From positions 243,606 to 307,605 of the forward strand of contig JBGAUW010000004.1 of NCBI GenBank assembly GCA_044228435.1: a stretch of DNA of 64,000 nucleotides. Direction: 5' to 3'. A model generated the notes under the pieces. It searched no databases, had not been told where the DNA came from, and saw only the letters and a program-made list of their open reading frames with translations. Positions within the stretch are counted from its first letter, which is position 1. Every line of letters begins with the position of its first letter. Shown one piece after another: positions 27,400-36,378 of the stretch. The position numbers were made by a program, and so were the translations under genes. This stretch comes from Bog-950 sp044228435. Its GTDB lineage: Bacteria > Bacteroidota > Bacteroidia > Chitinophagales > LD1.

Positions 27400-28109
27400 A
27401 CGTTGCTATAGACATAGGCAATACACAACTTAAATTTGGTATTTTTGAGGGCACCGAGCTTAAAGAAGTACTTTTGGGCGAAAATGCGCTGGGCACTATT
27501 TTAATGCAGTATAATTTAGAGCATGCTATTATTTCGCAAACCGGTAGCAACGATTTTATACAGCAACAGCTGCGCGACAAGGGCGTTAACACCTTTTTTC
27601 TTTCGCCAAAGCTAAAGCTGCCATTAAAAGTGCGCTACAAAACGCCCGAAACTTTAGGTGCCGACCGGCTGGCCGGGAGTGTGGCTTGCAACTTTACCTA
27701 CCCCGGCAGCAACATTCTTAAAATTGATTTTGGCACCTGTATTACCTACGATTTTATAACCGCCACCGGCGAATACATAGGCGGGGCTATTTCGCCGGGT
27801 ATGATGATGCGGTTTAAATCGTTGCATAATTACACCGCCAAACTACCTTTGGTAGACCCTATGCAGTTTGCGGCTTTTGACCTTACAGGCACCGATACCA
27901 CTACTTCTATAGCAAGCGGAGTGGTAAATGGCATAAAAGAAGAGGTAAATGGCATAATAAAAGAATACGATGCGCGTTTTGGAAACCTGAAAGTGGTGGC
28001 TACCGGCGGCGATTCGGGTTTATTTGTTACTCTGCTCAAATGTGAGATATTTGCCCGCCCATATTTAGTGCTGGAAGGTTTGAACCTTATTTTGAATTAT
28101 AATTTATAA
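27396..28109 (+). CDS. coaX: Type III pantothenate kinase
   Basis: A 237-aa ASKHA-fold kinase catalysing the first step of coenzyme A synthesis. The N-terminal phosphate loop MNVAIDIGNTQLKFGIF, the PETLGADRLAG motif at about residues 84-94, the LKIDFGTCITYDF segment and the IGGAISPGMMMRF signature are in the family order. Length is standard for the short Bacteroidota form. It overlaps the CapA-like gene by four bases and is followed two bases later by the outer-membrane protein gene. Confidence 0.95.
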   Translation: MNVAIDIGNTQLKFGIFEGTELKEVLLGENALGTILMQYNLEHAIISQTGSNDFIQQQLRDKGVNTFFLSPKLKLPLKVRYKTPETLGADRLAGSVACNFTYPGSNILKIDFGTCITYDFITATGEYIGGAISPGMMMRFKSLHNYTAKLPLVDPMQFAAFDLTGTDTTTSIASGVVNGIKEEVNGIIKEYDARFGNLKVVATGGDSGLFVTLLKCEIFARPYLVLEGLNLILNYNL

Positions 28110-28110
28110 A

Positions 28111-29451
28111 GTGAAAGAGCGAAAAGTTTACAGTTTACATATTGCCGGTTATAGTTTAAAGCTGTTGCTTTCGTTGCTTTTAGTGGTTGGCAGTTTAAGC
28201 CTTTTCTCACAGGCATCGTCGCCTTATTCGCGCTATGGCCTGGGGTATATTAACTCTACTGTGTTTTCGGCCAATAGGGCTATGGGTGGGGTGGCAGCGC
28301 CTTACGCCAGCCTGGCTTTTATCAATTATACTAATCCGGCCTCTTATGCCTCGCTTACCCGCACAACTATCGAACTGGGTATGAATGTAGAGGGCGCCAG
28401 CGTTAACCTGAAAGACTCTACTTATAAATCTACCCAGGCAGGTATCAGTCACTTTGCACTTGCTTTTGCGCCAAACCCATATGGCAAAAAACAAGGCTGG
28501 GGTGTTAGCCTCGGGTTATTGCCATTTAGCACAACCAACTACACGTTTATTCAAAATTTCAGCGATTCTACCCTTGGCAATTTCAGGCAGATATATCAGG
28601 GCAAGGGCTCTTTATACCAGGCCTACGTGGGTGGTGCTTATAAGATAAAGGGCTTCTCGGTAGGTGCTAATGTGGGCTTTTTGTTTGGCAAAGTAGATTA
28701 TCAAAAAACTATTACGTTTCCCGATACGGCTTATGCTTTCAGCAGCCGCAACACTACCAGCATGAACGTGCGTAGCTTTGTTTACACCGTAGGTGTGCAG
28801 TATCAGCATATAATTTACCACAATACCGAAACGCCGGACCCGCGCACCGATATTTATGTTACCGCAGGGGCGTATGGCTCGGGCGGTATGAAAATGGACG
28901 CCAGGGTTTCCAGCAACTGGGACCGCTTTATTGTAGATCCTACTTACGGAATTATAACTGTAGATACTGTAAGCGCTACCTTTAACCAAAAAGCGAAAGT
29001 GAACCTGCCTGCCAACATGGGTGCGGGTGTTATGTTTGGTAACGAGCGCTTTTGGATGGTAGGGTTTGATTTTAAGTATATGAACTGGCAAAAATATACC
29101 TCGCCACTTAACAATGGTGGGCTGGGTGATAGCTGGCGTTTCTCGTTCGGGGCCCAAATTATACCAAAGTCTGACGAGGTGGACAAGAAGAAATACCTTA
29201 GCACCGTGCAATACCGTGCGGGGGTTTATGTGGGCAAAAGCGAAATAAGATATGGCGGCAAGCAACTGAACGAAGTGGGAGGAACTGTTGGCCTGGGTAT
29301 TCCATTTAAAAAAGTTGCCTTTTTAAACCTAACAGGCGATTTTGGAAATCGCGGAATAAACGACGCAACAGCCATACGCGAAACCTATTACCGCGTTACC
29401 TTTGGTATTACCCTAACCGATATTTGGTTTATAAAACGCAAATACGATTAG
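28111..29451 (+). CDS. Outer-membrane beta-barrel protein
   Basis: A 446-aa protein with a signal peptide (cleavage about residue 34, LSLFSQ). The mature start ASSPYSRYGLGYINSTVFSA and the following RAMGGVAAPYASLAFINYTN fit the OMPP1/FadL-like or PorV-like barrels of Bacteroidota, and strands with aromatic girdles continue to the C-terminal IWFIKRKY. The start codon is GTG at 28111; no in-frame ATG is near. It sits between coaX and lptC with gaps of one base each, hinting at an outer-membrane assembly role (inference). Confidence 0.75.
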   Translation: MKERKVYSLHIAGYSLKLLLSLLLVVGSLSLFSQASSPYSRYGLGYINSTVFSANRAMGGVAAPYASLAFINYTNPASYASLTRTTIELGMNVEGASVNLKDSTYKSTQAGISHFALAFAPNPYGKKQGWGVSLGLLPFSTTNYTFIQNFSDSTLGNFRQIYQGKGSLYQAYVGGAYKIKGFSVGANVGFLFGKVDYQKTITFPDTAYAFSSRNTTSMNVRSFVYTVGVQYQHIIYHNTETPDPRTDIYVTAGAYGSGGMKMDARVSSNWDRFIVDPTYGIITVDTVSATFNQKAKVNLPANMGAGVMFGNERFWMVGFDFKYMNWQKYTSPLNNGGLGDSWRFSFGAQIIPKSDEVDKKKYLSTVQYRAGVYVGKSEIRYGGKQLNEVGGTVGLGIPFKKVAFLNLTGDFGNRGINDATAIRETYYRVTFGITLTDIWFIKRKYD

Positions 29452-29452
29452 T

Positions 29453-30061
29453 ATGAAGCCGGAATTCGGAAACCGGAAACAGGAAAGAAATCCTAACCCG
29501 AAACCAAGTTCTCCGGATTTTTTACTTATAGCCTGCCTGGTGGTAACCGTCGCATTTTCATCTTGCAATAACTCTTTAGAGGAAGTAGAACTAATTAAAT
29601 CGCGCGCCAACGTAAACATTGAGAAGGGTACCGATGTTTCTATTAATTATTCCGATAATGGTGTGGTACGTATAAAAGCATCGGGGCCGCGTGTTACCCG
29701 CTTTAATGCCGAAAAGCCATATTTGGAGTTTTCGGAGGGTATAAAAATATTGTTTTACAACGCCGCGCACGAGGTAGAAAACACCCTTACGGCCAAGCGC
29801 GCCACAGCTGTAGAAAACAGCCGTAGCATGACCGCCCGCGATAGTGTGGTGGTTGTAAACAACAAAGGGGAAGTGCTGAACACAGATGAGCTGATTTGGG
29901 ATGAAGAGAAGAAGATAATATACTCCAACACGTTTGTAAAAATTGCCACGGCCGACGAGATTATTTATGGCAATGGTATGGAGGCCAGCGAAAACTTTTC
30001 AGATTATACCATAAAGCACATTACCGGAAAAATAAAAGTAAAAACTAAAGACCTCCAATAA
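29453..30061 (+). CDS. lptC: LPS export ABC transporter periplasmic protein LptC
   Basis: A 202-aa single-anchor protein: a polar N-terminus, a hydrophobic stretch with VAFSSC that may be a lipobox, then a beta-jellyroll with the LptC-type signature. Characteristic parts are KPYLEFSEGIKILFYNA, ENTLTAKRATAVENSRSMTA and LNTDELIWDEEKKIIYSNTF, and the tail ASENFSDYTIKHITGKI is as in LptC/DUF1239. LptC passes lipopolysaccharide from LptB2FG to LptA. The start ATG is one base after the preceding stop. The organisation next to coaX recurs in Bacteroidota as I recall it. Confidence 0.87.
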   Translation: MKPEFGNRKQERNPNPKPSSPDFLLIACLVVTVAFSSCNNSLEEVELIKSRANVNIEKGTDVSINYSDNGVVRIKASGPRVTRFNAEKPYLEFSEGIKILFYNAAHEVENTLTAKRATAVENSRSMTARDSVVVVNNKGEVLNTDELIWDEEKKIIYSNTFVKIATADEIIYGNGMEASENFSDYTIKHITGKIKVKTKDLQ

Positions 30062-30106
30062 CAAGCATTAGCAGGTATTGCTTACATTAGTACCTACATT
30101 TACACA

Positions 30107-30328
30107 ATGAAATTTTTAGAATACTTAGAAAAAGCGTGGATTGGAGCGGCAATTGTCAGCTTTATAGTGGTTATTTATAACCTGGTTACACTACGCGTTT
30201 TCGATAACCACATTTACTTTCCGTTTTTTTGCGGCCTGTTTTGCATACTGCTGTGGTTTAATGTAAGGGGGCAACGCCGCTTTCGCGAAAAAATGACCAA
30301 AAACGAAAAGCAGCCAAACAATAACTAA
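30107..30328 (+). CDS. Small two-helix membrane protein
   Basis: 73 aa with two hydrophobic segments (about residues 13-30 and 38-52) and a basic, Asn-rich tail. No domain recognised. Its stop overlaps the start of the CorC-like gene by one base (TAATG), so it is translationally coupled to it and belongs to the lptC operon. Confidence 0.7.
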   Translation: MKFLEYLEKAWIGAAIVSFIVVIYNLVTLRVFDNHIYFPFFCGLFCILLWFNVRGQRRFREKMTKNEKQPNNN

Positions 30329-31590
30329 TGGAGCCTTTTGCTATAATAGCCGCGCTGTTGCTTATCGCTTTTTTTTCGGGTATAGAAATAGCTTTTGTTT
30401 CTGCCAATAAACTGCGGGTAGAGTTACTAAAAGAAAAAGGTTCAAGTCGGGGCAAAATAATATCGCACTTTAATCAAAACCCCGGTCGCTTTATAAGCAC
30501 TATGCTTATTGGGCTTAATATTTCGTTAGTGCTTTTTGGTAGTGTAACGGCCAATTATTTTACCCCTGAAAACTTTCCCTTTTTACCATCGGGCGAAATT
30601 GCATTGCTTATCATTCAAACAGTATTTACCACGTTTGTGGTACTTATTTTTGGAGAGCTTATTCCTAAAATATTGTTCAGGGTAAACAGCGACCAAAGCT
30701 TGTTGTTTTTTGCGTACCCCGCGCAGGCCATTTTTGTATTACTAAAGCCCTTGTCTGATTTGTTTCACGCGCTTTCGCGCCGGCTTATAAAGCTGGTGGT
30801 GGGCAGCGACTTAATAGAAAGCAAACAATCGTTTACCAAAGAAGATTTAGAATACCTGGTTAAAGAAACTGCCGTTACCGAGGGTGAAGCCGGTGATGAA
30901 ACAGACCACCTGAACACCGAGATTTTCGAAAAGGCGTTATACCTTAAGGATGTGAAGGTGCGCAACTGTATGGTGCCCCGCCCCGAAATACAGGCCATTG
31001 AATTGACAGAAGGTATTGAAGCGCTTAAAAAGAAGTTTGTAGAAACGAAGCTGTCGCGCGTGGTTATTTACGATGATACCATAGACAAAATTATAGGTTA
31101 CATACACCACTTCGATTTGCTTAAAACCGGCGAAACCTTCAGGCAGTTAATACGCCCCATACAGGCTATACCCGAAAGTATGACCGCCCGCGATTTAATG
31201 CTGCAATTTATACGCGAAAAAAAGAACGTAGCCTGGGTGGTAGATGAGTATGGTGGTACCGCCGGCATTATTACGCTGGAAGATTTAATGGAAGAAATTT
31301 TTGGCGATATACAGGACGAACACGATGAAGAAGACCTGGCCGAAAAGAAAATAAGCGAAGAAGAATTTGTGCTCTCCGGCCGCCTTGAAGTTGACTACCT
31401 GAACCAGGAATATGGATTGGGTATACCCGAGGGCGAATACTCTACTTTATCGGGCTATATCATCAGCGGTTTTGAAGATATACCAGAGGCTGGCACCACT
31501 ATTAATTTGAACGGATTTCACATGAAGGTTTTAAAGGCCAGCGATAAACGCATTGAACTGGTTAACCTGAAGATAAAGAAGGATAGTTAG
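30328..31590 (+). CDS. CNNM/CorC-type membrane protein (HlyC/GldE-like)
   Basis: A 420-aa protein. An N-terminal CNNM (DUF21) membrane domain spans residues 1-185 (FFSGIEIAFVSANKLRVELL, FVVLIFGELIPKI). A CBS pair follows at about 200-325, opening with VRNCMVPRPEIQAIE and including NVAWVVDEYGGTAGIITLED. The C-terminal CorC_HlyC domain occupies about 340-420. Such proteins are linked to Mg2+/Co2+ efflux; the Flavobacterium homologue GldE supports gliding/T9SS function. Which role applies is not shown. Last gene of the coaX-lptC run. Confidence 0.9.
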   Translation: MEPFAIIAALLLIAFFSGIEIAFVSANKLRVELLKEKGSSRGKIISHFNQNPGRFISTMLIGLNISLVLFGSVTANYFTPENFPFLPSGEIALLIIQTVFTTFVVLIFGELIPKILFRVNSDQSLLFFAYPAQAIFVLLKPLSDLFHALSRRLIKLVVGSDLIESKQSFTKEDLEYLVKETAVTEGEAGDETDHLNTEIFEKALYLKDVKVRNCMVPRPEIQAIELTEGIEALKKKFVETKLSRVVIYDDTIDKIIGYIHHFDLLKTGETFRQLIRPIQAIPESMTARDLMLQFIREKKNVAWVVDEYGGTAGIITLEDLMEEIFGDIQDEHDEEDLAEKKISEEEFVLSGRLEVDYLNQEYGLGIPEGEYSTLSGYIISGFEDIPEAGTTINLNGFHMKVLKASDKRIELVNLKIKKDS

Positions 31591-31690
31591 AAGCGGCGCT
31601 TCTTTCATCTTTTTGTTTCCAATAAACTCACATTCTAACCGTCTTAACCCAAGCAGTGCATTTATGGCATTGTATATTAAACCCAATTAA

Positions 31691-32602
31691 ATGAGCTCAA
31701 GTAACTGGACCGCTGAAAGTATACCCAACCAAAGCGGTAAAACATTTTTAATAACCGGTGCCAATAGCGGCCTTGGTCTGCAGGCTGCCACTATATTGGG
31801 AAGCAAAGGCGCTACTGTAGTAATGGCAGTACGTAATATGGAGAAGGGCAAAGAAGCAGAAGCAAAAATACGGAGCCTTTACCCTAAGGCAAAGCTCGTT
31901 TTAATGCAGCTTGATTTATCAGATTTTGATTCTATCCGCAATTTCTCTGATAAGTTTCACGCGCGCTACAACACGCTGGATGTGCTAATGAACAACGCTG
32001 GTGTAATGAATCCCGTAAAGCGCGAGCTTACCAAACAAGGTTTCGAAATTCAGTTTGGCACTAATCACCTGGGGCATTACCTGTTAACCGGCCTGTTGCT
32101 GGATATGCTTAAAAACACACCGGGCAGCCGCGTGGTAACCCAAAGCAGCATAATGCACAAAATAAAAGCCGATATATACTTTGATGATTTGAACTGGGAA
32201 AAATCGTTTGATACAGTGAAGGCATACTCACAAAGCAAACTAAGTAACCTGCTGTTTACGTACGAGCTGGACCGTTTGTTTAAGGCCAATAAAGTAAATG
32301 TTATTGCCACGGCATCGCACCCCGGCTATACCGATACTAACCTGCAAAACACCTCGGGCTTAATGGTAGCTATAATGAATAAGGTAATAGCCCAAAGCGT
32401 TGATATGGGTACCTTGCCCATTTTACGCGCTGCCATTGAGCAAAACCTGGCAGGTGCCGAATACTTTGGCCCCACAAAAATGATGGAAACAAGAGGTTAC
32501 CCGGTAAAAGTAGAAAGCAGCCCAAAATCGCGTGATAAAGAACTGGCGAAAAAGCTGTGGGCTAAAACCGAAGAGTTAACCGGGTTTAAGTATAACTTTT
32601 AG
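31691..32602 (+). CDS. Short-chain dehydrogenase/reductase
   Basis: 303 aa with the classical SDR layout of the retinol dehydrogenase-like group: cofactor loop ITGANSGLGLQAA at about residues 21-33, NNAGVM, a catalytic Ser in VVTQSSIMH, and the YSQSK Tyr/Lys pair. HPGYTDTNLQ follows the active site as in RDH-like SDRs. Substrate unknown. It is preceded by a 100-bp gap and followed by a strong hairpin terminator, so it is a single-gene unit. Confidence 0.92.
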   Translation: MSSSNWTAESIPNQSGKTFLITGANSGLGLQAATILGSKGATVVMAVRNMEKGKEAEAKIRSLYPKAKLVLMQLDLSDFDSIRNFSDKFHARYNTLDVLMNNAGVMNPVKRELTKQGFEIQFGTNHLGHYLLTGLLLDMLKNTPGSRVVTQSSIMHKIKADIYFDDLNWEKSFDTVKAYSQSKLSNLLFTYELDRLFKANKVNVIATASHPGYTDTNLQNTSGLMVAIMNKVIAQSVDMGTLPILRAAIEQNLAGAEYFGPTKMMETRGYPVKVESSPKSRDKELAKKLWAKTEELTGFKYNF

Positions 32603-32625
32603 CGAAGGTAACCGTTCCCAAAAAC

Positions 32626-32659
32626 AAAAAGCCCCGACATTTTAAAGTCGGGGCTTTTT
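32626..32659. terminator. Bidirectional terminator between SDR and DUF1573 genes
   Basis: The arms AAAAAGCCCCGAC and GTCGGGGCTTTTT form a perfect 13-bp stem with an eight-base loop, between two convergent genes. Confidence 0.92.
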
Positions 32660-32679
32660 ATATTCTGGTAACCTTAATA

Positions 32680-33168
32680 CTAGTGCGGAGAAACTGCAGC
32701 TGGTGTTGGGTTAGCCGCAGGTGCCGGCGTTTTGCCTGCATCCGGGTCGTTAACGGTACCTGTAATTTTCAGGGTTTCGTTAGCGCTTTTTGCGTTGCTG
32801 GTAACAGTAACTGTTTTGGTAAAAGCACCTACGCGGTTAATATCGTAGTGTACTTTAATGTTGCCACCTTTGCCAGGTAAAATAGGCTCGGTAGGGCAGG
32901 TAGGCACTGTACATCCACAGCTACCACGGCAGCTTGATATAATAAGCGGCGATTTGCCGGTGTTTATAAATTTGAACTCGCGCGAAGCGGCGTTTTCATC
33001 GCCTTTGGTAACAGTACCGTAATCGATGGTGGTGTTGTCCCACTTAAACTCCGGCGCGTTAGGATCCGGTGCAGGTGTTGCGGATTGTTCCGCAGCAGGG
33101 GCAGCCGTTTGGGCTACCGCAAACATGGTTGCACCCGCAAAACTTAACATCAGAAATAACTTTTTCAT
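32680..33168 (-). CDS. DUF1573 secreted protein
   Basis: 162 aa with a signal peptide (FAGATMFAVAQ) and low-complexity Ala/Pro stretches on both sides of a DUF1573 domain. The domain shows IDYGTVTKGDENA, REFKFINTGKSPLIISSC and GSCGCTVPTCPTEPI, then the immunoglobulin-like end KTVTVTSNAKS. DUF1573 proteins are abundant, envelope-located and uncharacterised in Bacteroidota. Single gene, convergent with the SDR gene across a shared terminator. Confidence 0.9.
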   Translation of the reverse strand: MKKLFLMLSFAGATMFAVAQTAAPAAEQSATPAPDPNAPEFKWDNTTIDYGTVTKGDENAASREFKFINTGKSPLIISSCRGSCGCTVPTCPTEPILPGKGGNIKVHYDINRVGAFTKTVTVTSNAKSANETLKITGTVNDPDAGKTPAPAANPTPAAVSPH

Positions 33169-33391
33169 TGTTGTGTTGTTTTTGTTGGTTAAAAAATTTT
33201 TTGTTGTTTGATGTAACTCAAATGTAATGCCTTTTACCGTTCAACCAATACTAAAGGGTAGGGTGTTTAACGTTTTTTACAGACTAAATGCAAAGCAGCG
33301 ATAAGATGAGCAACGCTGCCTTTACCAATGAAAATCACGCAAAACAAGCTATCGTAAACTGTTAAAAGCCTTTGTTATTTAAAGGCAGACT

Positions 33392-34186
33392 TTAAATAAG
33401 ATGGTTGCTGTTTTTACCATCATTAGCCACAGAAGAGGTGGTGTTTAACCGCGCGCACTTAAGGTGAAGTTGCCATTCTATCGCCCTTATCTCATTGTCT
33501 TTCCATAGCGGGTTAAGCCGGGGCAGCAATACTTCTGCTATAGGTTCGCTGTTATTTTTAGTAGTATAGTTGTTATAGGCGCTCCAACTCATAATATAGT
33601 TAAGCCACTGCTGCTTGTTCCACTGCATACGGCAATAAAAATCGGGCGTATCAATGGGCTTGTAAGGAAAGGGCAGCGTTTGGTATTTATTGCGCACATA
33701 CCATCGTCCTTCGGGCCAGTAGTCATACAAAAAGTCGTACATAAACCACTCCATCAGCTCATCAATAGCAGGGTTTATTTTTGCTTCGCTATAAGTCCAA
33801 ATAGCTAACAATCCGTTAGGCATCGCTACGCGCTTAGCTTCTTTGTAAAAAGCATCGTGGTTAAACCAGTGGGCAGCAGTAGCTACGGTTATAAGGTCCA
33901 CAGAATGATCGGGCAGGCCGCTTTCTTCAGCAGTACTTACCCGGTACTCTATATTATCGCGCTTTTGCGCGTTCTTTATTTGCTGTTCGCTGCCATCGGT
34001 AGCAATTATTTTTTTAAAATGCTCAGCCAGCGATATGGCTGCTTGTCCGTTACCGGTGGCACAATCCCAACATAAATTGTTTGCCGGAGCCTGTTCACTA
34101 AGGTAAGTAAATAGCTCTTCGGGGTAGGTAGGCCGGGCCTTTAAATACATTTCTGCCTGTTTCGAAAAATGATCCTGGAAGCCCAT
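33392..34186 (-). CDS. Class I SAM-dependent methyltransferase (UbiE/TMT1-like)
   Basis: A 264-aa methyltransferase. Motif I is the variant CWDCATGNGQAAISLA, motif II IEYRVSTAEESGLPDHSVDLI, followed by VATAAHWFNHDAFYKEAKRV, all typical of the trans-aconitate/TMT-like group. It opens with GFQDHFSKQAEMYLKARPTYP, also typical. The small-molecule substrate is unknown. Divergent from the TetR gene. Confidence 0.88.
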   Translation of the reverse strand: MGFQDHFSKQAEMYLKARPTYPEELFTYLSEQAPANNLCWDCATGNGQAAISLAEHFKKIIATDGSEQQIKNAQKRDNIEYRVSTAEESGLPDHSVDLITVATAAHWFNHDAFYKEAKRVAMPNGLLAIWTYSEAKINPAIDELMEWFMYDFLYDYWPEGRWYVRNKYQTLPFPYKPIDTPDFYCRMQWNKQQWLNYIMSWSAYNNYTTKNNSEPIAEVLLPRLNPLWKDNEIRAIEWQLHLKCARLNTTSSVANDGKNSNHLI

Positions 34187-34278
34187 ACGCTTACAAACCT
34201 ATAACAATCGGGTTAATTAGAGAAAAGTACGCTTTGGAAACTTTCAGAGTTTTTTTGGTTTCCATGCTATTTATCGTA

Positions 34279-34286
34279 TACATTTG
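34279..34286 (+). promoter_or_regulatory. Promoter of the efflux operon regulator (TACATTTG)
   Basis: TACATTTG fully matches TAnnTTTG. A TTG (34255-34257) stands 21 bp upstream, fitting the -33 TTG spacing of Bacteroidota promoters. It ends seven bases before the TTG codon at 34294, so translation cannot start further upstream if this promoter is used. Confidence 0.55.
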
Positions 34287-34293
34287 CGCCGCT

Positions 34294-34908
34294 TTGAAAA
34301 ACCAGCAACTAACAAACTTACTGCAAAAAACGGGCGAGCTGTTTAAAAAGTATGGCGTTAAAAGCTATACTATGGATGATGTGGCCAAAGAGCTTGGCAT
34401 GAGCAAAAAGACCATTTACCAGTTTGTAGAGAATAAGGCTGAGTTAGTAAGGCTAACCATGCAGGCCTATTTAGAGGCCGAGCAAAATCAATTAGAAGGT
34501 ATACTTACGGCATCGAAGGACTCAATAGATGAAATGATACACATGGTGGCCTACTTTTACAACCAGGTGCGCGAGTTTAACCCCTCGGTGCTTAACGACC
34601 TGCAAAAGTACTACCCGGAAACCTGGGAGATATATAATAACTACCGGTTCGATTTTATGCTGGCTATGATTACCAAAAACATTAAAAGCGGAGTGGCACA
34701 AGGGGTGTACCGGCCGGATTTAGATGCCGATGTTATTGCAAAAATATACATTGCAAATATAGATGTGCTGATAAACCAGGATATTTTTCCGAGCAAAAAG
34801 TATGTGTTTATTGATACCTATAAACAGTATTTAAACTACCACCTGCGCGGAATAGTTTCAGAAAAAGGCCTGAAGTATATAGAACAACACAATTTATTTA
34901 AAGGCTGA
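34294..34908 (+). CDS. TetR/AcrR family transcriptional regulator
   Basis: About 205 aa from the TTG at 34294. The longer frame opening at 34234 would start with a hydrophobic, non-TetR stretch and overlaps a good promoter. The helix-turn-helix is SYTMDDVAKELGMSKKTIYQ, followed by FVENKAELVRLTMQAYL, as in the family. The C-terminal ligand domain is normal in size. Eleven bases separate it from the TolC gene, so it probably autoregulates and controls the efflux operon. Confidence 0.87.
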   Translation: MKNQQLTNLLQKTGELFKKYGVKSYTMDDVAKELGMSKKTIYQFVENKAELVRLTMQAYLEAEQNQLEGILTASKDSIDEMIHMVAYFYNQVREFNPSVLNDLQKYYPETWEIYNNYRFDFMLAMITKNIKSGVAQGVYRPDLDADVIAKIYIANIDVLINQDIFPSKKYVFIDTYKQYLNYHLRGIVSEKGLKYIEQHNLFKG

Positions 34909-34919
34909 ACGACTTAAAG

Positions 34920-36338
34920 ATGATGCAAAAAACATTACTACTAACTACTACTGCCCTATTTTTAGCTTTTGTAGCCTTTGCGCAGCAAAAAGAGGTAAAA
35001 GCCTATACTGTAAAAGAGGCGGTAGACTATGCCCTGCAATACAACACCTCGGTTAAAAATGCCAAGCTGGATATAGACAAGGCTAAATGGCGCAACCTGG
35101 AAATTTACAGTACCGGCTTGCCTAAAATAGATGCCAACTTCGATTATACGTATTATTTCAAGCCACCTATATCACCGGCCTTAGCAAAAACGTTTTCGGA
35201 TCCAAATGGCGGTTTTGGTAAACTATATAAATATCTCGGAACCCAATTTGGCCAAAGCTTTTATGATCAAGTTGTAGCAGGCTCGAATAGCCAACAAATT
35301 TCATTTGTATTACCACACAATATATCTACCGGTGTTCAGGTAAACCAGCTTTTATTTGATGGCCGGTATGTATTTGGTGTAAAGGCCTCTAAAGACCTTA
35401 CGAAAACAGCGCGCCTTAGTGCCGACATGAGCGACTTTGAGGTTAAGTATTCAGTAATGAAGGCTTATTACAATGCCGCAGCGGCAGAAGAAGGTAAGGC
35501 CTTGCTTACGGAAAACCTTACATTAATTGATAAGCTGCTAAGCGATACCCGCAAAACATTTCAGGAAGGTTTAATAGAAGAGTTAGACGTAAACCGTCTG
35601 GAGCTGGCGCAGGCAACTTTAAATAGCCAAATAGCTTTACAAAACCAAATGGCCGAAGTGGCGTTGGCTAATCTTAAATTTCAAATGGGCCTTTCGCTTA
35701 ATGAAGAGATAATATTAAAAGACAAGCTGGATGAACTTAAAACTGCAGTTCAAGCTGAATTAGGGGTTACTCAATTCGACCCAAAGAACCGGATAGAATA
35801 CAACATGCTCGAAACTGGTATTAGGCTGAAAGGTTTTGAGTGGCGCGCGAAACAGTCTCCGTATTTCCCTTCGCTGTATGCGTTTATGAACTATGGCTGG
35901 CAATCGCAGGCCCAGGCAAGTAAAGATGTATTTAAGAAAGATAGCTGGTTCGACCAGGGTCTTGTAGGTTTAACGCTTAAAATTCCAATTTTCGACTCGG
36001 GAGAAAAAATGGCGCAGGTGCAACAAACCAAACTGGACCAGCAGAAATTGAAAAATGATTTTGAAAACTTTAAAAACGCATCGGAGTTACAGTACCGGGC
36101 TGCGCAAAGCAGTTTTGCATCGGCACTTACCGATGAAGCCAACAGCCGCCGTGCCAACGACCTTAGCAAGAAGATTTTCGACCGAAACACCATTAAATAT
36201 AAAGAAGGTGTAGCAAATAGTTTTGAGTTGCAACAAAGCCAGCAGGACCTGGTAACAAACCAGTTGAAATTTATTCAAAGCTCGCTGAACATATTAAACA
36301 CCAAGGCTGATTTAGATAAGGCCCTGGGCAAAAAATAA
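34920..36338 (+). CDS. TolC-family outer-membrane efflux protein
   Basis: 472 aa with a signal peptide (cleavage about residue 22, FVAFAQ) and two OEP repeats of coiled-coil/beta structure. AVDYALQYNTSVKNAKLDI and VNRLELAQATLNSQIALQNQ are in the first, FDRNTIKYKEGVANSFELQQ in the second. It forms the outer-membrane channel of the tripartite pump encoded with the next two genes. A 40-bp gap separates it from the adaptor. Confidence 0.93.
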   Translation: MMQKTLLLTTTALFLAFVAFAQQKEVKAYTVKEAVDYALQYNTSVKNAKLDIDKAKWRNLEIYSTGLPKIDANFDYTYYFKPPISPALAKTFSDPNGGFGKLYKYLGTQFGQSFYDQVVAGSNSQQISFVLPHNISTGVQVNQLLFDGRYVFGVKASKDLTKTARLSADMSDFEVKYSVMKAYYNAAAAEEGKALLTENLTLIDKLLSDTRKTFQEGLIEELDVNRLELAQATLNSQIALQNQMAEVALANLKFQMGLSLNEEIILKDKLDELKTAVQAELGVTQFDPKNRIEYNMLETGIRLKGFEWRAKQSPYFPSLYAFMNYGWQSQAQASKDVFKKDSWFDQGLVGLTLKIPIFDSGEKMAQVQQTKLDQQKLKNDFENFKNASELQYRAAQSSFASALTDEANSRRANDLSKKIFDRNTIKYKEGVANSFELQQSQQDLVTNQLKFIQSSLNILNTKADLDKALGKK

Positions 36339-36378
36339 AGCAGGTAAACAGGATTAAGTAAAACAAAAAAACCACGCA

